Assembly: GCA_937924465.1 (NCBI GenBank)
Contig: CALDSP010000222.1
Coordinates: 1 to 23,451, forward strand
Origin: an uncultured Leptospiraceae bacterium
GTDB taxonomy: Bacteria > Spirochaetota > Leptospiria > Leptospirales > Leptospiraceae
Direction of reading: 5' to 3'
Length of the DNA stretch: 23,451 nt
A program made the position numbers and the translations under genes. The notes under the pieces are model-generated. The model was given only the letters and a program-made list of their open reading frames with translations. It was not told where the DNA came from and did no database searches. The number at the start of each line of letters is the position of its first letter. The first letter of the stretch is position 1. Positions 1-7,142 of the stretch are shown here, piece by piece.

Positions 1-211
1 GTTACCACATTATTTAGTTGACTTTTTATGCCATAGTAATATTAAAAACAAATTAAGTCTACAGAAAAACTTTAGTCGTAATTAGTGAAATTTGTTAAAC
101 TAAATGTCTAAATTGGCTATAAGGACAACCAGATAAAATAGGCTCTATAGAAATTTCCATGTTTTCCTACCATCTTTTTTTCTTATTTTTTTGAAAACTT
201 TTTTTTATAAC
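1..211. other. Non-coding upstream region
   Basis: I see no convincing reading frame, RNA gene or strong hairpin on either strand; all frames are interrupted by stops. The stretch from about 170 to 210 is very T-rich and lies directly upstream of the TTGACA box at 212. It could act as an AT-rich UP-like element for the tRNA/secE promoter, but that is inference. The gene upstream of this region is outside the window. Confidence 0.5.
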
Positions 212-241
212 TTGACAGTAAGAGGGGTTTAAAAATATGAC
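212..241 (+). promoter_or_regulatory. Sigma-70-type promoter for the tRNA-secE-nusG operon
   Basis: A perfect -35 hexamer TTGACA lies at 212-217. The best -10 is TATGAC at 236-241, with 18 bp spacing and 4 of 6 matches; other AT-rich hexamers lie one or two bases away. Transcription would start near 248, about 15 nt before the first tRNA. The T-rich tract just upstream resembles the UP elements seen at strong tRNA and ribosomal promoters. The -35 box is seen directly; promoter function is inferred. Confidence 0.6.
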
Positions 242-263
242 TATTTTTATCGAATAACAAGAA

Positions 264-335
<72 letters not shown>

Positions 336-338
336 TTT

Positions 339-409
<71 letters not shown>

Positions 410-435
410 TAAATTAAAATTTTAAATGATGATCT

Positions 436-624
436 ATGAAAGCAATTATATTTCTCAAAGAATGCAGAGCAGAATTAGAAAAGGTGCATTGGCCATCTAA
501 AGATGAGGTTGTAAAATCTACAATCATTGTCTTGTTTACGGTTCTAGTATTTTCTATGTTTTTGTTTTTTTCTGATTATTTGTTTGTAAGGATACTTTCT
601 TGGTTTTGGAGTTTAAAGGGATAA
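436..624 (+). CDS. secE: SecE, preprotein translocase subunit
   Basis: This 62-residue protein is the small essential subunit of the SecYEG channel, which moves proteins through or into the inner membrane. It shows the short one-helix form of SecE. An amphipathic N-terminal segment carries the conserved E-L-x-K-V-x-W-P-S motif (residues about 14-21), and a single hydrophobic span covers residues about 28-48. The length is normal for single-helix SecE; E. coli has a longer three-helix version. The Shine-Dalgarno match is weak, only GATGAT-like, but no better start exists downstream. Its position between tRNA-Trp and nusG, with nusG starting 10 nt after its stop, supports the call. Confidence 0.95.
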   Translation: MKAIIFLKECRAELEKVHWPSKDEVVKSTIIVLFTVLVFSMFLFFSDYLFVRILSWFWSLKG

Positions 625-634
625 AGAGGGGAAA

Positions 635-1174
635 ATGGCGGCAAATTGGTATGTTCTTCAGGTTTATTCAGGTCATGAAAGTAAAGTAAAAACCAATATA
701 GAGCGCCTCATAAAACAGAATAACCTTCAGGATAAAATTTTGCAGGTAAAAATCCCAACTACTGATGTAGCAGAAATGAAAAACGGCAAAAAGAAAATTG
801 TCAAAAAAAGGCTTATGCCGGGTTACATTTTAATAGAAATGGAAATGAACGATGACCTTCAATTTGCAATCCAAAAACTCCCTTCTGTTGGTTCCTTTGT
901 TGGAAAGGGGGGAAAGCCAGACCCTCTCACTCTAGAGGAAGTAAAGAATCTCTTCAATGAAATGGGAGACTTTTCAACAGATGAGGCTTCAGCTAAGCCA
1001 AAAATTCTTTTCAAAGTGGGGGAAACCTTGAAAATTATAGACGGTCCCTTTGCAAATTTTAATGGTATTGTGGATGAGATTTATCCCGATAAGGGTCGTT
1101 TGCGGGTAAGAGTAGAAATTTTTGGACGCTCTACACCAGTAGAATTGGATTATCTTCAAGTAGGGAAATTATAA
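635..1174 (+). CDS. nusG: NusG, transcription elongation/termination factor
   Basis: NusG binds the RNA polymerase clamp and links it to Rho, antitermination complexes or the leading ribosome. The 179 residues show the NGN domain first, with W-Y-V-L-Q-V-Y-S-G-H-E near the N-terminus and L-M-P-G-Y-I-L at about 60-66. A C-terminal KOW domain follows at about 127-155 (V-G-E... I-I-D-G-P-F-A-N-F-N-G). The length is typical and there is no sign of the extra domain II found in some NusG proteins. A good ribosome binding site, GAGGGG, lies at 626-631. The gene is co-oriented and tightly spaced between secE and rplK, so they are probably one transcript. Confidence 0.97.
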   Translation: MAANWYVLQVYSGHESKVKTNIERLIKQNNLQDKILQVKIPTTDVAEMKNGKKKIVKKRLMPGYILIEMEMNDDLQFAIQKLPSVGSFVGKGGKPDPLTLEEVKNLFNEMGDFSTDEASAKPKILFKVGETLKIIDGPFANFNGIVDEIYPDKGRLRVRVEIFGRSTPVELDYLQVGKL

Positions 1175-1191
1175 AAAACTAAGGAATTAAG

Positions 1192-1620
1192 ATGGCAGCA
1201 AAAAAGATTGTAAAGCAAATTAAGTTGCAAGTAGAGGCAGGAAAAGCAAATCCTGCTCCTCCCGTTGGTCCTGCTTTAGGTCAAGCTGGGCTCAATATTA
1301 TGGAATTTTGTAAGCAGTTTAATGAACGAACGAAAGGTCAAATGGGAATGAAAATTCCAGTTGTTATCACTGCCTATTCGGATAAAAGTTTTACATTTAT
1401 CACGAAGTCTCCTCCTGCTGCAGTTCTCGTTAAAAAAGCTTTAGGAATTGAGTCTGGTTCTGGAACTCCTCATACAAAAAAAGTAGGAACTATTACTCGT
1501 AAACAATTAGAGGAAATTGCAAGCATAAAAAAAGACGATTTAAATGCGTATGATGTAGATGCGGCAGTGAAAATTATAGCTGGTACTTGCCGATCTATGG
1601 GCGTTAATGTTGAATTATAA
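1192..1620 (+). CDS. rplK: 50S ribosomal protein L11
   Basis: L11 binds the GTPase-associated region of 23S rRNA at the base of the L10-L7/L12 stalk and takes part in factor-dependent GTPase activity and the stringent response. The 142-residue length is standard. The N-terminal domain has the family pattern P-P-V-G-P-A-L-G-Q-A-G-L-N-I at about 22-35. The C-terminal RNA-binding domain ends with the conserved G-T-C-R-S-M-G-V segment. AAGGA at 1181-1185 is the ribosome binding site. Only 17 nt separate it from nusG, and rplA follows 10 nt after its stop. Confidence 0.98.
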   Translation: MAAKKIVKQIKLQVEAGKANPAPPVGPALGQAGLNIMEFCKQFNERTKGQMGMKIPVVITAYSDKSFTFITKSPPAAVLVKKALGIESGSGTPHTKKVGTITRKQLEEIASIKKDDLNAYDVDAAVKIIAGTCRSMGVNVEL

Positions 1621-1630
1621 GGATGAAATC

Positions 1631-2323
1631 ATGAAGCGCGGAAAAAAATACCAAGAACAATACAAAAAAGTGGATAGAACTAAATTGTATACTCTAGAAG
1701 AAGCTGTTAAGTTGGCAAAAGAAACTTCTTACTCTAAGTTTGATGGTACTTTGGAAGTATCTACGCAAGTAAACTATAAAAGTTTACAAAATGTTCGAGG
1801 AACTATTTCTCTTCCATATGGCACTGGAAAAAAAGTTAGAGTTTTAGTTTTTTGCAAAGGAGAAAAGCAAAACGAAGCTAAAAATGCAGGTGCCGACTAC
1901 GTGGGAGATGTGGATCTCATTGAAAAAGTGGCGGCGGGTTGGACAGATTTTGATGCCTGTGTTGCAACTCCCGACATGATGAAAGATGTAGGAAAGTTGG
2001 GGCCTGTTCTAGGGAGAAAAGGTCTCATGCCTAAGCCTAAAGCCGGTACTGTTACTATGGATGTAGCTAAAGCGGTCACCGAGTTAAAAAGTGGACGGGT
2101 TGAATATAGGCCTGACAAGGGTGGTGTGATTCATTTGGGAGTTGGTAAACTCTCTTTTGACAATACCAAACTCTTAGAAAACGTGAAAGCTGTTATTTCT
2201 ACCTTACTGAAAGATAAGCCTTCTGATGCAAAGGGGGAATATCTAAGAAATCTTTCTCTTTCTGCAACTATGGGAATTGGAGTCAAGGTAGATTTAAAAG
2301 AGTTGATCAATCATTTGAACTAA
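1631..2323 (+). CDS. rplA: 50S ribosomal protein L1
   Basis: L1 forms the mobile L1 stalk near the ribosomal E site, helps tRNA release, and in many bacteria represses its own operon. The protein has 230 residues from the ATG at 1631. That start gives M-K-R-G-K-K-Y and has AAGGA at 1619-1623 at proper spacing. An in-frame ATG at 1607 lies inside rplK and lacks a ribosome binding site. Family hallmarks include G-K-L-G-P-V-L-G-R-K-G-L-M-P followed by K-P-K-A-G-T-V-T, and a C-terminal T-M-G-I-G-V-K-V-D segment. It lies between rplK and rplJ, as in most bacteria. Confidence 0.97.
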   Translation: MKRGKKYQEQYKKVDRTKLYTLEEAVKLAKETSYSKFDGTLEVSTQVNYKSLQNVRGTISLPYGTGKKVRVLVFCKGEKQNEAKNAGADYVGDVDLIEKVAAGWTDFDACVATPDMMKDVGKLGPVLGRKGLMPKPKAGTVTMDVAKAVTELKSGRVEYRPDKGGVIHLGVGKLSFDNTKLLENVKAVISTLLKDKPSDAKGEYLRNLSLSATMGIGVKVDLKELINHLN

Positions 2324-2335
2324 TTGAGGAATTTT

Positions 2336-2887
2336 ATGATTCAAGCAACAAAAAAAATGCAACCAGAAAAAGTTTCTGCAATAGAGGTTTTAAAAAAAGA
2401 ACTTGAGGCTAAGCCTAACTTTTTATTAGTGAACTATTCTGGTTTAAATGTACAAACTATGGAAGAACTCCGAAAAGAGTTAAGAAAATCAGGTTCTAAA
2501 ATGAAGGTCATTAAAAATAATTTGTTTTTAAGAGCATTGAAAGAATCGGGGGTTCATTCGTCCCACCCTATTGAATTTGGAAACGAATATTTTGGACCTT
2601 TAGCAGTTATATTTTCAGACGAAAACCTTCCACAAATAGCAAAAGTTTGCAAAGACTTTAAGAAAAAAAACGAAAAATTTGAGTTAAAAGCAGGATACTT
2701 CTCTGGAGAAGTTTTAGACTCTAAAGGTGTAGAAAGTATCGCGGGATTGCCATCGAAAGAAGAGTTACTTTCTATGATTGCAAGAGGATTGAATACTCCT
2801 GCGACTCAAATTGCGAGCGGAATCAATCAAATTATGGCAAGTTTAGCGCGTGCTATTCAACTTGTCGCTGAGAAGAATGGAAAATAA
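2336..2887 (+). CDS. rplJ: 50S ribosomal protein L10
   Basis: L10 anchors the L7/L12 dimers to the ribosome and forms the stalk base with L11. I chose the ATG at 2336, giving 183 residues beginning M-I-Q-A-T-K-K. GAGGA at 2326-2330 sits 5 nt upstream of it. An in-frame TTG at 2324 directly after the rplA stop would lack a ribosome binding site. The N-terminal globular domain shows the usual L-L-V-N-Y-S-G-L and V-I-K-N-N-L patterns. The C-terminal helix that binds L7/L12 is at about 150-183. The gap to rplA is 12 nt, so there is no room for a separate L10-binding leader. Confidence 0.96.
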   Translation: MIQATKKMQPEKVSAIEVLKKELEAKPNFLLVNYSGLNVQTMEELRKELRKSGSKMKVIKNNLFLRALKESGVHSSHPIEFGNEYFGPLAVIFSDENLPQIAKVCKDFKKKNEKFELKAGYFSGEVLDSKGVESIAGLPSKEELLSMIARGLNTPATQIASGINQIMASLARAIQLVAEKNGK

Positions 2888-2926
2888 TTTTTAAAATAAA
2901 AACTACGATTTAGAGAGGGAAAATAC

Positions 2927-3298
2927 ATGTCTACAGTAGAAACTTTACTTGAACAAATTGGTAACCTCACATTAGTTCAGGCGGCTGAATTAGTGAAGGC
3001 TATGGAACAAAAATTTGGAATTTCTGCGGCCGCACCTGTAGCTGTTGCAGCAGCACCTGCATCGGCTGCTCCTGTTGCAGAAGAACCAACAGAAGTAAAT
3101 GTTATTCTTAAAGCCCATGGGGATAAAAAAATTGACGTAATTAAAGTTGTCCGTGAAATTACCGGACTTGGTCTAAAAGAAGCCAAAGATCTTGTAGAGG
3201 CTGGAAATAAGGCAATTAAAGAAGGAATTTCCAAAGATGAAGCAAATACAATTAAAGCTAAATTGGAAGCTGTAGGAGCTACGGTAGAAATCAAATAA
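2927..3298 (+). CDS. rplL: 50S ribosomal protein L7/L12
   Basis: This stalk protein recruits translation GTPases. The 123 residues show the three expected parts. An N-terminal dimerisation/L10-binding domain covers about 1-33. A flexible Ala/Pro/Val-rich hinge covers about 35-55. The C-terminal factor-binding domain holds the hallmark K-V-V-R-E-I-T-G-L-G-L-K-E-A-K-D-L-V-E. A strong ribosome binding site, GAGAGGGA, lies at 2913-2920. L7/L12 is made in excess over other ribosomal proteins, and the 166-nt gap to rpoB with a hairpin fits reduced read-through into the polymerase genes. Confidence 0.98.
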   Translation: MSTVETLLEQIGNLTLVQAAELVKAMEQKFGISAAAPVAVAAAPASAAPVAEEPTEVNVILKAHGDKKIDVIKVVREITGLGLKEAKDLVEAGNKAIKEGISKDEANTIKAKLEAVGATVEIK

Positions 3299-3394
3299 TT
3301 CTCTTCTTTGTGACAAGCTAGAGGATGAACATTTCTATTTTTTCAGTACCAATTTTTTTTAGGTGCTTACTTGCTGAAAGTGGCTCTTTGTGTC

Positions 3395-3440
3395 TTGGGT
3401 GGATTTTTTTAATTCACTCAAGTTGTTTCTTTTTCTCCTT
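3395..3440 (+). terminator. Candidate attenuator hairpin between rplL and rpoB
   Basis: An 11-bp stem can be formed between 3395-3405 (TTGGGTGGATT) and 3411-3421 (AATTCACTCAA) around a five-T loop. Two of the pairs are G:U. A pyrimidine- and T-rich run follows at 3423-3440. Partial terminators between rplL and rpoB are well known in E. coli, where they lower polymerase output relative to ribosomal proteins. This hairpin is AT-rich with few G:C pairs, so it would be a leaky terminator at best. The pairing is seen in the sequence; the function is inferred. Confidence 0.45.
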
Positions 3441-3464
3441 TAAATATTTTAGGGGTATACCTTC

Positions 3465-6400
3465 ATGAATAATTTGCAAGTTCCAAAGCGTGTGAATTTT
3501 GGAAAAATAACAAATCTAGAATATTTACCAAATCTTATCCAAATTCAAAAAAAATCTTTCGATTGGTTTCTACAAGCAGAAGTAAAAGATCCAACCAACC
3601 GAGAGAATCAAGGTTTAGAAGCTGTTTTCCAAGAAACATTTCCAATTGAAAGTCCGAATGGAGATGTTGTTATGGAATATAGCCATTATTTATTGGGTGA
3701 AAAAAGAAAAGATCCCCAAGAATGTAAGGATACAGATTCAACTTATGCCCTTCCATTAAAAGCTGTCATAAGGCTTATTATTAAAAAGACTGGAGAAATT
3801 AGGGAGCAAATGGTTTATCTGGGAGATATACCCATCATGACGGAGCAAGGAACTTTTATTGTGAATGGAGCCGAAAGGGTTGTTGTGAGCCAACTCCATC
3901 GTTCCCCCGGTATATTCTTTGCGTATGACATTCAGAAAGGGGTTTATTCTGCTAAGGTAGTTCCTTATAGAGGTTCTTGGCTAGAATTTGAAATGGATAA
4001 CAAAGGGATACTTCAGGCCAAGATTGATAGGAAAAAGAAATTTCCTGCTACTATTTTGCTCAAAGCTTTAGGCGTCAATTCTAACGAAGAAGTTCTTCGG
4101 CTATTCTATTCATCTACAAAAGTCAAATTAGCAAATGCAACCCTCAAAGAGTTAAAAAAAATTATTGGTAAAAGAACTATTTGCGATATTATCAATTATG
4201 AAACAGGGGAAGTTATTTTAGAAGCAGGTGCAAAAATCAATGAGGACAATATTGACATTCTTAAAGAGATGAAAGTGAAAGAGGTTGATTTGATTGACTT
4301 TCCTAATGGGAAGGACAATACGATCATCATCAATTGTTTAGAAAAAGATGGAGTAAATGACTACGAAGAAGCCATTCGTCAGTTTCATATGATTATGCGC
4401 CCCGGAGAGCCTTCTACATTAGAAAATGCTGAGGCAGAACTGAACAGATTATTCTTTTCTTTAAAAACTTTTGATTTAGGGAAAGTTGGTCGTTATAAAA
4501 TTAATAGCAAATTTGAATATCATAAACCAGAATTGTTTAAAAATTGTGAAGTTCGAACTCTTAGGAAAGAAGATATCATAGAAACAGTTCGCTATCTAGT
4601 CATGCTCATGAGTGAGGTTGACAAATATTATCCTGACGATATCGATCACTTAGGAAATAGACGAGTTCGTTCAGTAGGTGAATTATTGAGCAACCAATTA
4701 AAATTAGGATTTTCTAGAGTAGAAAGAGTCATCAAGGAAAGAATGACTGTCCAAGAGGTTGAACAACAAACTCCACAATCTCTTATTTCTATTAAGCCAA
4801 TCACGGCTGTGATCAATGAATTCTTTGGTTCTTCCCCTCTTTCTCAATTTATGGATCAAATCAATCCTCTAGCAGAGTTAACCCATAAACGTCGGTTAAA
4901 TGCTCTAGGTCCGGGCGGACTCTCTAGAGATAGAGCCGGTTTTGAAGTTCGGGATGTTCACTACAGTCATTATGGAAGAATGTGTCCAATTGAAACTCCT
5001 GAAGGTCCAAACATAGGTTTAATCCTCTCTATGTCTTCTTTTGCTAGAGTGAATGAATTTGGTTTTTTAGAAACTCCCTATAGAGTAGTGAAAGGGGGAA
5101 AAGTTTCAAAAACAATTGAGCATCTCACAGCCGATAAAGAGGAATATCACTATATAGCAACTACTGCTTCCGAGATAGATGAAAAAGGAGAGTTTCGGGC
5201 AAAACTGATTCCAACACGTCATAGATTTGATTTTCCTTATCGAAGTCCAAACGAGATCCAGTATATGGATATAGCACCCATGCAGGTTGTGAGTGTGTCT
5301 ACTTCTTTAATTCCTTTCTTGGAGCATGATGATGCAAACCGGGCCCTTATGGGTTCTAACATGCAGAGACAGGCAGTTCCTCTTTTAATTGAGGAGGCAC
5401 CATTTGTTGGAACAGGAATGGAGCATAGAGCCGCTTATGACTCAAGGATTTGCGTTGTAGCACGAAAAAATGGAGTTGTTGTTAAAGTTGATTCTTCTAA
5501 AATTTGGGTTAAAGAGGACGGTAGCAAGGAACCTATTGTATATAATTTAATCAAATACAAAAAGACAAATCAAAATTCATGTTTTAATCAAAAGCCTATA
5601 GTTCGAGTGATCATGTGCGAGCATGATGGGAAAATCACCAGCATTACAAAAGATAAAATTGTTCTGACTCATGCCGAAGGGGAAGAAATTTATTCTTTGC
5701 GTTATGGGGATGTAGAATTTGCTCCCCTTGTGAAAGAAGGCTCTACAGTTTCGAAAGGAACCACTATAGCAGGTCAAATAGTAATTGGAGAAAAATTGGA
5801 TGAAAATGGGAATATCATTACAAAGGGTACAATTCTTGCCGATGGTCCAGCCATTGACAGAGGTTACCTTGCTCTTGGAAGAAATGTGCTTGTTGGTTTT
5901 ATGCCTTGGGATGGGTACAATTTTGAAGATGCAATTGTAATTAGTGAACGGGTTGTAAAAGATGATATTTTTACTTCTATTCACATTGAAGAATTCCAAA
6001 TCCAAGCAAGAGAAACAAAATTGGGTCCAGAGCAAATTACAAGAGACATTCCTAATCTTTCTGACAAAGCCTTTCGAGATTTAGACGAAACAGGTGTCAT
6101 TCGGGTTGGAGCAGAAGTGAGAGCAGGGGATATCCTTGTTGGTATGGTGACTCCAAAGACTGAAACCGATCTCACTCCAGAATACAAACTTCTTCATTCT
6201 ATCTTTGGAGAAAAAGCAAGAGAAGTAAGGGACTCTTCTTTGAGACTTCCGAATGGTTCGGAAGGAATTGTAATTGATGTAAAGCGCTTTTCTAGGGAAC
6301 AAGGGCATGAACTTCCAGCTGGAGTAGAGGAATTGGTTAAAGTCTATGTAGCAAGAAAACGGAAACTTGTAGTTGGTGATAAAATGGCAGGTAGGCATGG

Positions 6401-7142
6401 AAACAAAGGAGTAGTTGCTAAAATTGTTCCAGAAGAAGATATGCCTTTCATGGAAGATGGAACTATTCTAGATATTGTTCTAAATCCTCTTGGAGTTCCC
6501 TCTAGGATGAATTTAGGGCAGATTTTTGAAACTCAACTAGGTTTTATTGGGAAAAAATTGGGAATTCATTTTGAAACTCCCGTTTTTGATGGGGCAAAAG
6601 AAGAAGACATTGAAAAGTATAGCAAAGAAGCGGGACTTCCCTTGGATTCCAAGTTTCGCTTATTCGATGGAAAAACGGGAGAGCCTTTTATAAACAAGGT
6701 TTTTTGTGGTTATATTTATATGCTAAAATTGGGTCATTTAGTTGATGACAAAATGCATGCTCGTTCTACAGGTCCTTATTCGCTTGTAACTCAGCAGCCA
6801 CTCGGAGGAAAGGCACAGTTTGGAGGACAGAGGTTAGGAGAAATGGAAGTTTGGGCACTAGAGGCTTACGGAGCAAGCCATACATTACAAGAATTATTGA
6901 CTATCAAGTCCGATGACATGTTAGGTAGAGCTAGAATTTATGAAGCTATAGTGAAAGGAATTCATTCTATAAAACCGGGTATACCTGAATCATTCAATGT
7001 TTTGGTTCAAGAATTGAGGGGTTTGGCTCTGGATATTATCATTACCAATTCGGATGGAGAAATTGTAGACATTGCGGATTATGAGGATGAGTATTCCAGA
7101 AGTAAAAAAAGAATAAAATTTGAATCTATAGAGAACGTATAA
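3465..7142 (+). CDS. rpoB: RNA polymerase beta subunit
   Basis: RpoB is the beta subunit of RNA polymerase and forms one side of the active-site cleft. Its 1225 residues agree with the short spirochaetal form and lack the large insertions of E. coli beta (1342 residues). The rifampicin-binding region is clear: S-Q-F-M-D-Q, then T-H-K-R-R-L-N-A-L-G-P-G-G, with Asn479 at the place of E. coli Ser531. The E-T-P-E-G-P-N-I-G-L motif follows. The active-site G-D-K-M-A-G-R-H-G-N-K-G lies at about 971-982, and a conserved C-terminal Q-P-L-G-G-K-A-Q-F-G-G-Q-R clamp-contact segment follows. AGGGG at 3451-3455 is the ribosome binding site. Its stop overlaps the rpoC start by one base (TAATG), implying coupled translation. 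Confidence 0.98.
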   Translation: MNNLQVPKRVNFGKITNLEYLPNLIQIQKKSFDWFLQAEVKDPTNRENQGLEAVFQETFPIESPNGDVVMEYSHYLLGEKRKDPQECKDTDSTYALPLKAVIRLIIKKTGEIREQMVYLGDIPIMTEQGTFIVNGAERVVVSQLHRSPGIFFAYDIQKGVYSAKVVPYRGSWLEFEMDNKGILQAKIDRKKKFPATILLKALGVNSNEEVLRLFYSSTKVKLANATLKELKKIIGKRTICDIINYETGEVILEAGAKINEDNIDILKEMKVKEVDLIDFPNGKDNTIIINCLEKDGVNDYEEAIRQFHMIMRPGEPSTLENAEAELNRLFFSLKTFDLGKVGRYKINSKFEYHKPELFKNCEVRTLRKEDIIETVRYLVMLMSEVDKYYPDDIDHLGNRRVRSVGELLSNQLKLGFSRVERVIKERMTVQEVEQQTPQSLISIKPITAVINEFFGSSPLSQFMDQINPLAELTHKRRLNALGPGGLSRDRAGFEVRDVHYSHYGRMCPIETPEGPNIGLILSMSSFARVNEFGFLETPYRVVKGGKVSKTIEHLTADKEEYHYIATTASEIDEKGEFRAKLIPTRHRFDFPYRSPNEIQYMDIAPMQVVSVSTSLIPFLEHDDANRALMGSNMQRQAVPLLIEEAPFVGTGMEHRAAYDSRICVVARKNGVVVKVDSSKIWVKEDGSKEPIVYNLIKYKKTNQNSCFNQKPIVRVIMCEHDGKITSITKDKIVLTHAEGEEIYSLRYGDVEFAPLVKEGSTVSKGTTIAGQIVIGEKLDENGNIITKGTILADGPAIDRGYLALGRNVLVGFMPWDGYNFEDAIVISERVVKDDIFTSIHIEEFQIQARETKLGPEQITRDIPNLSDKAFRDLDETGVIRVGAEVRAGDILVGMVTPKTETDLTPEYKLLHSIFGEKAREVRDSSLRLPNGSEGIVIDVKRFSREQGHELPAGVEELVKVYVARKRKLVVGDKMAGRHGNKGVVAKIVPEEDMPFMEDGTILDIVLNPLGVPSRMNLGQIFETQLGFIGKKLGIHFETPVFDGAKEEDIEKYSKEAGLPLDSKFRLFDGKTGEPFINKVFCGYIYMLKLGHLVDDKMHARSTGPYSLVTQQPLGGKAQFGGQRLGEMEVWALEAYGASHTLQELLTIKSDDMLGRARIYEAIVKGIHSIKPGIPESFNVLVQELRGLALDIIITNSDGEIVDIADYEDEYSRSKKRIKFESIENV

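Noticed and set aside
1607..1633. rplA start at 1607
   Set aside because: It lies inside rplK and has no ribosome binding site. The ATG at 1631 has AAGGA at good spacing and matches the family N-terminus.
2324..2338. rplJ start at TTG 2324
   Set aside because: GAGGA at 2326-2330 would lie downstream of that codon; it serves the ATG at 2336.
5577..6398. Open frames antisense to rpoB
   Set aside because: They lie wholly opposite a highly conserved gene, have no recognisable domain or ribosome binding site, and are typical shadows.
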